The notes under the pieces are model-generated. The model was not told the DNA's origin. It did no database searches and saw nothing but the letters and a program-made list of their open reading frames with translations. The position numbers and the translations under genes are program-made. This document shows positions 1 through 4,712 of a stretch of DNA of 5,329 nt, piece by piece. The stretch is from Thermoplasmata archaeon (GTDB taxonomy: Archaea; Thermoplasmatota; Thermoplasmata; Halarchaeoplasmatales; Halarchaeoplasmataceae): positions 1 through 5,329 of the forward strand of contig JAFDUB010000105.1 in the NCBI GenBank assembly GCA_019594025.1. The letters run 5' to 3'. The stretch's first letter is position 1, and each line of letters begins with the position of its first letter.

Positions 1-2
1 GC

Positions 3-98
3 AGCCAAGAGGCGGTGGTTGTGGAGGAGGATAACTCCGCATTCTGCGAACACTGCGGTTATTCGTCCATGGATTTTTCTTCTGAGGCGAGAAGATGA
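3..98 (+). CDS. 3' end of an unidentified gene, partial (C-terminal 31 residues)
   Basis: This is an open frame that enters from the left edge and stops at TGA 96-98. Its 31 visible residues include an acidic stretch and a CEHCGY motif. That single CxxC pair could be half of a zinc-binding site whose other half lies outside the window, but one pair alone does not prove a zinc ribbon. I do not recognise the family. Support for coding comes from a G/C preference at third codon positions and from the ATGA overlap with the next small ORF, a usual sign of translational coupling. GC content here (about 56%) is clearly above the AT-rich spacer that follows. It could be the tail of an ordinary gene, part of a mobile element, or one half of a frameshifted gene continued by the next ORF. 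Confidence 0.45.
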   Translation, partial: SQEAVVVEEDNSAFCEHCGYSSMDFSSEARR

Positions 99-214
99 AC
101 TATCGACTGATCGTACACCCTGATGGGGAAGCAGGCATACCATGGGCGTCCTACAGCTACTCCCTGGACGGGCGTCGGGTGGGGAAGGAGGTCGATGTCG
201 AGCGTACGGATTAG
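95..214 (+). CDS. Small hypothetical ORF, 39 aa, overlapping the preceding gene
   Basis: An ATG at 95-97 overlaps the TGA stop of the upstream frame (ATGA) and opens 39 codons ending at TAG 212-214. The product begins MNYRLIVHPDGE, contains SLDGRRVG and ends in an acidic tail. It has no membrane segment, no cysteines and no motif I can name. About 60% of third codon positions are G or C, like the upstream frame and unlike the AT-rich DNA that follows, which argues that the stretch is or was coding. The purine-rich GAGGCGAGAAG just before the ATG could serve as a weak ribosome site, and coupling to the upstream gene is plausible. Alternatives are a C-terminal piece of the upstream gene displaced by a frameshift, or a chance ORF. 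No function is inferred. Confidence 0.35.
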   Translation: MNYRLIVHPDGEAGIPWASYSYSLDGRRVGKEVDVERTD

Positions 215-317
215 GACTTCTACTATATGTTCTTTCAAGAAAGCTGATCTACTCCGAGTCCCCAGACATTAGCATATTTTTCCTTCAACAACCACTACTC
301 AAAATATTAAATTGTTA

Positions 318-333
318 GAAAAAGCTTATTAAG
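318..333 (+). promoter_or_regulatory. Archaeal BRE/TATA promoter of the membrane-protein gene
   Basis: GAAAAAG (BRE-like purine run) followed by CTTATTAAG (TATA box) lies in AT-rich DNA. The expected transcription start about 25 bp downstream, near 354-358, gives a leader of only a few bases before the ATG at 362. The same GAAAAA-plus-TATA layout occurs at 1961-1975 and 4009-4025. Confidence 0.6.
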
Positions 334-361
334 CCGAAAATAACATATCAAATCGATATAA

Positions 362-1069
362 ATGCACTCATCACCTTACCCATTACTATACCTTGTTCAC
401 TATGTGGTGATACCGGGTGCTATCATCTTCATCTCCTGGAAACTGTATGATGATAAGGAAAACCTAAATTCATTTAGTAGCCACAAAGACAAATTAAAAA
501 AAGAATACAAAAAGTTAATGATCAAATATCACAAAACAATAGCTATTTTCGTAGCGATTTTACTTATGTCTTTTTCAACATGGGGATTCACAGCTACAGT
601 GATGATGGACTATCAAATCAAACGTGGAAAAATCATCGATGGTGTGAATCCAGTAGAACATCAACTGGGACCATCTTACGAACTAGATCCGATCCTAGAA
701 GGTTTGGAAGGGGACCCAAGCATATGGATACCAGAGGAATTGCAGGAAAAAGTTGATTTTGAGGAGTTAACATCGATACCAGGACTGCTCACGGTCTATA
801 GACTGCATCCAGGGCTTTTCGGACCAAGGATAATAGTCACATATACCTACGCGAGTCCTCTACCCATTACTAGAGCATTTGGTTTTCAATTCGAGAGGTC
901 AGAAGAAGATGGGGGAGAGGTCATGTTCCATGTGGAGAGAGAAGAGAGTTATTTGTTTCCTATGGACCCTGGTAAAGTAATCGAGATAGCTGACTTCTGC
1001 TTCAGTGAAAATAATGCCAGAGAGGACATAATAGAAGCGGAACCCAGGTTTATCCTCAAAGGTTTTTGA
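362..1069 (+). CDS. Hypothetical membrane protein with two transmembrane helices and an outside C-terminal domain, 235 aa
   Basis: I do not recognise this family. Two hydrophobic segments are visible, at about residues 8-26 and 59-79. The loop between them is rich in lysine (KLKKEYKKL around 44-52), so by the positive-inside rule it is cytoplasmic. That places the N-terminus and the long C-terminal part (about 83-235) outside the cell. The C-terminal part is acidic, has few cysteines (one near 212) and alternates hydrophobic with charged residues in a way that suggests beta strands. It shows no enzyme motif, lipobox or sortase-like signal. The start fits a TATA box about 30 bp upstream and a nearly leaderless mRNA; no clear Shine-Dalgarno site is seen. 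It stands alone: its own promoter on the left, a T-rich terminator on the right. A sensor, transporter accessory or envelope protein are all possible, and none is supported over the others. Confidence 0.8.
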   Translation: MHSSPYPLLYLVHYVVIPGAIIFISWKLYDDKENLNSFSSHKDKLKKEYKKLMIKYHKTIAIFVAILLMSFSTWGFTATVMMDYQIKRGKIIDGVNPVEHQLGPSYELDPILEGLEGDPSIWIPEELQEKVDFEELTSIPGLLTVYRLHPGLFGPRIIVTYTYASPLPITRAFGFQFERSEEDGGEVMFHVEREESYLFPMDPGKVIEIADFCFSENNAREDIIEAEPRFILKGF

Positions 1070-1108
1070 AAGCAAGAAACATATATTCTCCATTGGTTGC
1101 CTAAGATA

Positions 1109-1129
1109 TTTTTTACAGGATAAATTTTT
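1109..1129 (+). terminator. Probable archaeal oligo-T terminator after the membrane-protein gene
   Basis: Two T-runs (TTTTTT at 1109-1114 and TTTTT at 1125-1129) follow the stop codon by about 40-60 bp. Archaeal RNA polymerase commonly stops at such U-rich tracts without needing a hairpin, and no strong stem precedes them here. Confidence 0.4.
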
Positions 1130-1141
1130 ACTAACATTTAA

Positions 1142-1261
1142 AACCGGGATCCAATATATCCTACGCGAAGGCGAGCAGTAAATAAAAGAGTTATGTTCAG
1201 AGCGTCATATATTTTCCTTTGCTTCTTCGATATTTCAGTATTCATCATGGATCCACCGGTT
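1142..1261. repeat. Imperfect inverted repeats in the intergenic region upstream of rnhB
   Basis: AACCGGGATCC (1142-1152) is matched by GGATCCACCGGTT (1249-1261), whose complement reads AACCGGTGGATCC, a match apart from two extra bases. Nested inside, AATATAT/ACGC (1153-1159, 1163-1166) pairs with GCGT/ATATATT (1202-1205, 1207-1213) around a 35-base loop. An RNA from this stretch could form a two-part stem, but the inner arm is AT-rich and chance is quite possible. No tRNA or known ncRNA signature was found. The rest of the 245-bp gap holds only the terminator and the weak rnhB promoter described separately. Confidence 0.3.
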
Positions 1262-1278
1262 AACTCAATTAATTCATC

Positions 1279-1291
1279 GAAATAGTTTAAT
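1279..1291 (+). promoter_or_regulatory. Possible weak TATA promoter for rnhB
   Basis: GAAATAGTTTAAT has a BRE-like purine stretch and a TATA-like TTTAAT centred about 26 bp before the ATG at 1315. It would give a leaderless rnhB mRNA. The match is poorer than the other promoters in the window, so rnhB might also be transcribed from farther upstream, for example from a TAAATAAAAG stretch near 1179-1188. Confidence 0.35.
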
Positions 1292-1314
1292 GGTTGGATA
1301 AGGTTAGGATCATC

Positions 1315-1962
1315 ATGATATGTGGAATCGACGAGGCGGGGCGGGGCCCTGTGATCGGACCTTTGGTTGTTGCAGGTGTTTTACTGGACGACCAGAGGGT
1401 TTTGGAGGGTAGAGGGATAAGGGATTCCAAAAGATTATCTCCATCGAGACGATTTGAACTTTACGATTATATCGTTGATTCGGCAGAACATTTTTGTGTT
1501 AAAGTCTCGGCCGAAGATATTGATGATTTAAGGTCGACGAACTCTTTGAACTACATCGAGGCGTCACTCTTCGCTTCGGTGATAGAAGAGCTTTGTCCGG
1601 AACGAACTAAGGTATTTGTCGATGCGGCGGATGTTGATGAAGAAAATTTTGCTAGAAACGTCAAATCTCACCTGACTAAGCCGATCGATCTTGTATCGAA
1701 ACATGGCGCCGACGATATTTTTCCGGTAGTATCGGCGGCATCTATATTAGCTAAGGTAGAAAGGGATAAAGAGGTAAAGAGAATTGCTCAGGAATTAAAC
1801 TGTGATTTAGGAAGCGGATATCCCTCGGATAAAAAGACTATCGCATTTCTCAATAAGTGGACTGAAGAGCGCGGGACGCTTCCAAAATACACAAGAAAAT
1901 CATGGAAAACCGCTAAGAACATACTTAATAGTTTGAAGAACAGAAAGCTTGAGGAGTTCTGA
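1315..1962 (+). CDS. rnhB: Ribonuclease HII, 215 aa
   Basis: Ribonuclease HII cuts the RNA strand of RNA-DNA hybrids and nicks 5' to single ribonucleotides in DNA, serving primer removal and ribonucleotide excision repair. The N-terminus reads CGIDEAGRGPVIGPL, the family signature with catalytic D6 and E7 and the GRG motif (9-11). The other two metal-binding acidic residues are D103 (in FVDAAD) and D133 (in KHGADD), followed by the conserved SAASILAKVERD block (140-151). The substrate-recognition tyrosine is probably Y169 in GSGYPSD. Length is typical for the archaeal enzyme, and the basic C-terminal helix is intact. An in-frame TTG at 1294 would add seven residues, but family members begin just before the GIDEAGRG block, so ATG 1315 is preferred. 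All key residues are present, so the enzyme should be active. Confidence 0.96.
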   Translation: MICGIDEAGRGPVIGPLVVAGVLLDDQRVLEGRGIRDSKRLSPSRRFELYDYIVDSAEHFCVKVSAEDIDDLRSTNSLNYIEASLFASVIEELCPERTKVFVDAADVDEENFARNVKSHLTKPIDLVSKHGADDIFPVVSAASILAKVERDKEVKRIAQELNCDLGSGYPSDKKTIAFLNKWTEERGTLPKYTRKSWKTAKNILNSLKNRKLEEF

Positions 1963-1975
1963 AAAAACTTATAAG
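1961..1975 (+). promoter_or_regulatory. BRE/TATA promoter of the SCP2-domain gene, beginning on the rnhB stop
   Basis: GAAAAAA followed by CTTATAAG is the strongest TATA box in the window. It starts on the last two bases of the rnhB TGA (1960-1962). Transcription would begin near 1998, about 13 bases before ATG 2011. That rules out the in-frame GTG at 1984 as the start for transcripts from this promoter. Confidence 0.7.
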
Positions 1976-2010
1976 TATCGTCTGTGTTCCAAGGAAAAGA
2001 GTTGTTTAAA

Positions 2011-2358
2011 ATGGCCGACAAAGACGAAGTAAATAAGATGCTAGAAGACCTCCTTGAAAGCTTCAAAGAAAAGGTGAAAGAGAGTGACAAATTAAAGGAA
2101 CGGCTGCAGGATTTCGAGAGACAGATTGCCTTACATTTCGAGGACGATGGTCATTACTTTTTTACTCTCTCCGATGGTGAAGTCAGCAAGATAAAAGAAG
2201 GGAAAACAAAAAGTGCGGATATAATCATAACAACGGACAGCACCACCTTAAAAGCCCTGATATCCGGCGATATGAAAGCCATGGAGGCCTACGCTAGAAA
2301 AAAGGTTAGAGTAGACGCTCCGTTCATGGATCTACTCAAAATAAAAGATATGTTCTAA
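2011..2358 (+). CDS. SCP2 sterol-carrier-like domain protein, 115 aa
   Basis: This small soluble protein looks like a stand-alone SCP2 (sterol carrier protein 2) domain. In other organisms this fold forms a hydrophobic tunnel that binds lipids or acyl chains; its archaeal role is unsettled and the ligand here is unknown. Residues 1-35 are a charged amphipathic helix region. Next come strands (HFEDDGHYFFTLSDGEV, 42-58) and the typical ADIIITTDSTTLKALISGDM block (69-88), then the terminal helix region MEAYARKKVRVDAPF (91-105) that closes such domains. There is no signal peptide or membrane segment, so it is probably cytoplasmic. ATG 2011 is chosen over GTG 1984 because the TATA box at 1968-1975 puts the transcript start between them. 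It has its own promoter despite following rnhB closely, and its stop overlaps that of convergent truD. Confidence 0.85.
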   Translation: MADKDEVNKMLEDLLESFKEKVKESDKLKERLQDFERQIALHFEDDGHYFFTLSDGEVSKIKEGKTKSADIIITTDSTTLKALISGDMKAMEAYARKKVRVDAPFMDLLKIKDMF

Positions 2359-3647
2359 CTGTAACGATTCACCAGTTCCCCCGGAAGTTTCATGAACTCC
2401 CGCAGTAAACAGGTTGCGTAGCTTCCTTTATGAAGGAAGAAAGACAAGCGTAAACCCTTGGGGTTCACCTCCCACTCTAAATCTTTTACAGGTGAAAAGA
2501 TCGAACGCCGTATGCCTCTGGAAGAGAGTTTACGTATTTCCGGGACGACGAAGTCCCTATTCTCCAACCCCTCTTCTTCGAGTATTTTTCGCTCGATTTC
2601 ACCCTGTTCACCTCTGGAGAGTTCGGATTCCATGCCGAACAAAGGGGCACTGACGTAGGCTTTGCCCTCTTTAACCATCTTAGAGGCTCTGCTAAGATTT
2701 CTTTCCTTTATCTCGACCGAATTAGCGAGCACGGTATATCCGTCTCTATCCGTGGGAAGGACTACGTCCCCTACAACCACATCGTTGAGAGGTAGTCCTT
2801 TCTTCAACCTCTCGCTGAGGAACCTGTTAAAAAGATACGACTGATAGGCGTGAACGAACATTTTTAGTAAATTATCTGGAAGCACTTTTAGAGCGGAAAC
2901 ATAGTCGTCCGGGTCCTTCACCAATTCTTGTATGATCGCTCGTTCAAAGGTAAGAAGGTGTGGATAATCCTGTAAAGCCTTCTTGTAATCCCACCCATCC
3001 TCCAGATTTTTCCTAGCCTCATAACATTCCTTCCCCTCGCCTTTAATAGGATTGGCGATATAGATTTTTACTGCTCTCTCAAAATCACCATCTACGATAG
3101 CTTTACCGGTAAGGTAAGTGATTGGCCGCACAGTGCCGAATCTTTGAACACCGAACCAATTGGGAAACCCGCCTAAATTCTCTATGTAGGACCCTATTTC
3201 CTGGGAATAAAGCTTTACTTTTTCAGCATCCACATCAAGGTCACGTACGACTATATCAAACCAGTTACCCTGGTGCGCTCCGATGAACAGCGAACGGTTG
3301 GATAATTTTATCTCGCTGATCTCCACGTCCTTGATGTTAAGCTTAGCCAGTTTTTCAGGCTCCACTTTAAAAGTCATCCATTGAGAGGTAACCGCTCTTT
3401 TATCCTTCGTTCCCGCGAATCTTATTCGCCGCCTGCTGATCCGCAGCTCCCGGGATAACCTACGCACCAATCGATTGGTTTCCCAATTGCGTGACCAGAC
3501 GCTGGCAAGAACATAATCCCCATCGCCCTCCCATTTATCAGTACCTAGTTCTTCCCGAACGCAGAAATCTTCAGGGTATTTTTTTAATTTTCCACCAATT
3601 CCGGGGCACGGAACTATGAAGAGTTCTATTCCTACCTTGTTTTCCAT
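2355..3647 (-). CDS. truD: tRNA pseudouridine synthase D (archaeal TruD), 430 aa
   Basis: TruD converts uridine to pseudouridine in RNA; the bacterial enzyme acts on U13 of tRNA-Glu, and archaeal and eukaryotic (Pus7) relatives have related targets. The catalytic aspartate is D82 in the AGTKDKRAVTSQ motif. NWFGVQRFG (163-171) is the second family hallmark, and FVHAYQSYLFNRFLSER in the middle of the protein matches the long archaeal form. The region between these and the C-terminus contains the TRUD insertion domain, and GTVRPITYLTGKA begins the linking segment. The length agrees with archaeal TruD, which exceeds the roughly 350 residues of the E. coli enzyme. The ATG at 3647 lies 15 bp after the rpoL stop, with a GGTGA ribosome site at 3655-3659, so it is translated from the rpoL message. 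Its TAG stop shares four bases (CTAA) with the convergent SCP2 gene. It looks intact. Confidence 0.96.
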   Translation of the reverse strand: MENKVGIELFIVPCPGIGGKLKKYPEDFCVREELGTDKWEGDGDYVLASVWSRNWETNRLVRRLSRELRISRRRIRFAGTKDKRAVTSQWMTFKVEPEKLAKLNIKDVEISEIKLSNRSLFIGAHQGNWFDIVVRDLDVDAEKVKLYSQEIGSYIENLGGFPNWFGVQRFGTVRPITYLTGKAIVDGDFERAVKIYIANPIKGEGKECYEARKNLEDGWDYKKALQDYPHLLTFERAIIQELVKDPDDYVSALKVLPDNLLKMFVHAYQSYLFNRFLSERLKKGLPLNDVVVGDVVLPTDRDGYTVLANSVEIKERNLSRASKMVKEGKAYVSAPLFGMESELSRGEQGEIERKILEEEGLENRDFVVPEIRKLSSRGIRRSIFSPVKDLEWEVNPKGLRLSFFLHKGSYATCLLREFMKLPGELVNRYS

Positions 3648-3654
3648 TTGTTTT

Positions 3655-3659
3655 TCACC
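3655..3659 (-). promoter_or_regulatory. Ribosome binding site of truD
   Basis: On the minus strand GGTGA sits in the 15-bp gap between the rpoL stop and the truD ATG, seven bases before that start. It supports ATG 3647 and cotranscription with rpoL. Confidence 0.6.
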
Positions 3660-3662
3660 GAG

Positions 3663-3941
3663 TTACTCCTCGTCTCCGAAAAGATCATCATAAACGTTAG
3701 AAAATTGTTCTTTTATTTTTTCAGCGTTATCGACTAGTATTTCACGAGGATCGTATTTCTCCTTGCACATGATGAAAAGAACCGGGTCATCGAGTTCCTG
3801 ATGCTCTACGGAGTAATTAACCTCTAATACTTTATCATCAGAAAGAAGATTTTCTACCACAGGGTACATAACACTGGCATCAGCGTCGAAGATTTTTATC
3901 CTTAAACTGTTTTCCGTTCTTTCTAAAAGCTCGAATTCCAT
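3663..3941 (-). CDS. rpoL: DNA-directed RNA polymerase subunit Rpo11 (RpoL), diverged, 92 aa
   Basis: Rpo11 pairs with Rpo3 in the assembly platform of archaeal RNA polymerase, the counterpart of the bacterial alpha dimer and eukaryotic Rpb11. The protein shows the family layout: strand (MEFELLERTENSLRIKIFDA), long dimerisation helix (VMYPVVENLLSDD, 24-36), the strand and loop VNYSVEHQELDDPVLFIM (41-58, matching the usual YxxxHPLxxxP region), and a terminal amphipathic helix (DPREILVDNAEKIKEQF, 64-80). The length fits the family (about 90-100). The usual DHTL/F stretch before the first helix is replaced by DASV, so this is a diverged member. The start at 3941 has GGTGA upstream (near 3946-3950) and a TATA box at the right distance. 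It leads an operon with truD. Alternatively it could be another Rpb11-like dimerisation domain, but the helix-strand pattern and length favour Rpo11. Confidence 0.75.
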   Translation of the reverse strand: MEFELLERTENSLRIKIFDADASVMYPVVENLLSDDKVLEVNYSVEHQELDDPVLFIMCKEKYDPREILVDNAEKIKEQFSNVYDDLFGDEE

Positions 3942-3971
3942 GTTATCACCGGTAGAAAGGTATTGTCTGAA

Positions 3972-3980
3972 TACTTAAAG
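3972..3980 (-). promoter_or_regulatory. TATA promoter of the rpoL-truD operon
   Basis: The minus strand reads CTTTAAGTA, a good archaeal box A. Transcription should begin near 3950, giving a leader of about 10 bases that just includes the GGTGA ribosome site before ATG 3941. It lacks the GAAAAA upstream run seen at the plus-strand promoters. Confidence 0.55.
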
Positions 3981-3982
3981 AT

Positions 3983-3998
3983 ATTGGTACAAATTGGT
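3983..3998. repeat. Direct repeat ATTGGT, 10-bp period, between divergent promoters
   Basis: ATTGGT occurs at 3983-3988 and again at 3993-3998, one helical turn apart and on the same face of the DNA. It lies between the rpoL TATA box and the TATA box of the winged-helix gene. It could be an operator for the adjacent DNA-binding protein, but two six-base copies can also arise by chance. Confidence 0.3.
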
Positions 3999-4008
3999 GG
4001 TAATCGCT

Positions 4009-4025
4009 GAAAAAACTATAAATAG
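4009..4025 (+). promoter_or_regulatory. BRE/TATA promoter of the wHTH/KaiC-like operon
   Basis: GAAAAAAC (BRE-like) is followed by TATAAATAG, a near-ideal archaeal TATA box. The predicted start near 4047-4050 leaves a leader of about 50 bases ending in a strong ribosome site. TTTAAA at 4057-4062 is a weaker alternative box that would give a leader of about 14 bases. Confidence 0.65.
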
Positions 4026-4089
4026 CACTTAGTGTATAGGTGAAGTAAAGCTAGAATTTAAAACTTTAACCGACCTGAAGTTTGAAGCA

Positions 4090-4095
4090 GGAGGA
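4090..4095 (+). promoter_or_regulatory. Ribosome binding site deciding the wHTH gene start
   Basis: GGAGGA lies three bases before ATG 4099. The reading frame is open upstream to 4033 but contains no ATG, GTG or TTG there, so this site and the ATG fix the start. Confidence 0.7.
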
Positions 4096-4098
4096 AAA

Positions 4099-4710
4099 AT
4101 GTCAGAGAAGGAGTTCAAAAGGAAGGCATATGTTTTGGGAAAGGAACATACACTAGACGTAATGAAGTACCTACATTCTAACGGGTGGGCGAAATCAAGT
4201 ACTGTAGCCAAACACTGCGGCCTACATATCGCTACCGCCTCCAAGTATCTGGAGGAACTGCATGAGATAGGGCTGGTAGATAGCAGGGTTGGAAAGGGGA
4301 GAACCAGGAAGGTAGTAGAATATAGATTAAAAGACCCTAAAATTGAATTATCGATGGATATCTCCAAATGGCCCCGGGAGGTGAGTGACTTGGAGGCTTC
4401 CATAGAATTTTATAGAAAATTGTTCAACTCACTCTTAGAGCGTACCCGAGATTTTTTTGGAACTACACCGGGGAACATGAAGAAAATACCTCCTTTCAGT
4501 GAATACGATAAGAGTACGAGAGGAGATCTTATTAGCGCTCTAAGGGAGTTGATGGAGCACAATGAAAAAAGGATCGGTTTGGATCCCACCACGAAACTGA
4601 TAAATCGGGCTTGTGGTGAACATGTACAGGAGTTTAATTCAGACGTTAAAAAGCTTAATCTTTTAGACGAACTTCCAAAGAAGTACACCGATACACTGGA
4701 GGTGAAATAA
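4099..4710 (+). CDS. Winged helix-turn-helix transcriptional regulator (ArsR/MarR-like fold), 203 aa
   Basis: The N-terminal third is a winged helix DNA-binding domain. A leading helix (GKEHTLDVMKYLHSNG, 14-29) is followed by helix 2 (SSTVAKHCG, 33-41), the recognition helix (IATASKYLEELHEIG, 44-58) and a basic wing (VDSRVGKGRTRKVVEYRL, 60-77). Domains of this kind bind operator DNA, usually as dimers. The rest (about 95-203) is mostly helical, with charged segments at 97-120 and 143-180. It has no recognisable ligand pocket, cysteine cluster or membrane segment, and may serve for dimerisation or for contact with a partner. The gene leads an operon: the KaiC-like ATPase starts two bases after its stop, and that gene's ribosome site lies inside its last codons, so coupled expression is expected. 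Its target is unknown; autoregulation through the divergent promoter region is an inference. The DNA-binding fold is clear, the exact family is not. Confidence 0.8.
   Translation: MSEKEFKRKAYVLGKEHTLDVMKYLHSNGWAKSSTVAKHCGLHIATASKYLEELHEIGLVDSRVGKGRTRKVVEYRLKDPKIELSMDISKWPREVSDLEASIEFYRKLFNSLLERTRDFFGTTPGNMKKIPPFSEYDKSTRGDLISALRELMEHNEKRIGLDPTTKLINRACGEHVQEFNSDVKKLNLLDELPKKYTDTLEVK
4698..4705 (+). promoter_or_regulatory. Strong ribosome binding site of the KaiC-like gene, inside the upstream gene
   Basis: GGAGGTGA is the full archaeal Shine-Dalgarno consensus. It lies within the last codons of the winged-helix gene, seven bases before ATG 4713. It indicates efficient, possibly coupled, translation of the second gene. 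Confidence 0.8.
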
Positions 4711-4712
4711 AG

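Noticed and set aside
2..239. Long open frame on the minus strand across the left edge
   Set aside because: Its translation is a proline-, serine- and arginine-rich string without protein-like pattern; the plus-strand frames have better composition and an ATGA overlap.
214..261. Short inverted repeat GGACT/AGTCC with an inner CTTTC/GAAAG hairpin after the 39-residue ORF
   Set aside because: The stems are only five base pairs each and no T-run follows, so a terminator call is not supported.
355..361. ATATAAA immediately before the ATG at 362 as a TATA box
   Set aside because: Transcription would begin about 25 bp inside the gene; the box at 325-333 has the correct distance.
1294..1314. In-frame TTG start adding seven residues to RNase HII
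   Set aside because: Family members start right before the GIDEAGRG motif, and a possible TATA box overlaps this area, so ATG 1315 is favoured.
1235..1316. C/D box-like motifs (ATGATGA twice, CTGA once) on the minus strand before rnhB
   Set aside because: The second C-like box is only four bases from the CTGA, and no D' box or guide spacing fits a C/D sRNA.
1984..2010. In-frame GTG start adding nine residues to the SCP2 protein
   Set aside because: It lies only about 10 bp after the TATA box and upstream of the expected transcription start; the ATG at 2011 fits the promoter better.
2414..2844. Plus-strand open frames inside truD
   Set aside because: They are antisense shadows of a fully intact, conserved truD frame.
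4029..4688. Minus-strand open frames opposite the winged-helix gene
   Set aside because: They are antisense shadows of a gene with a clear domain, promoter and ribosome site; their translations look non-protein-like.
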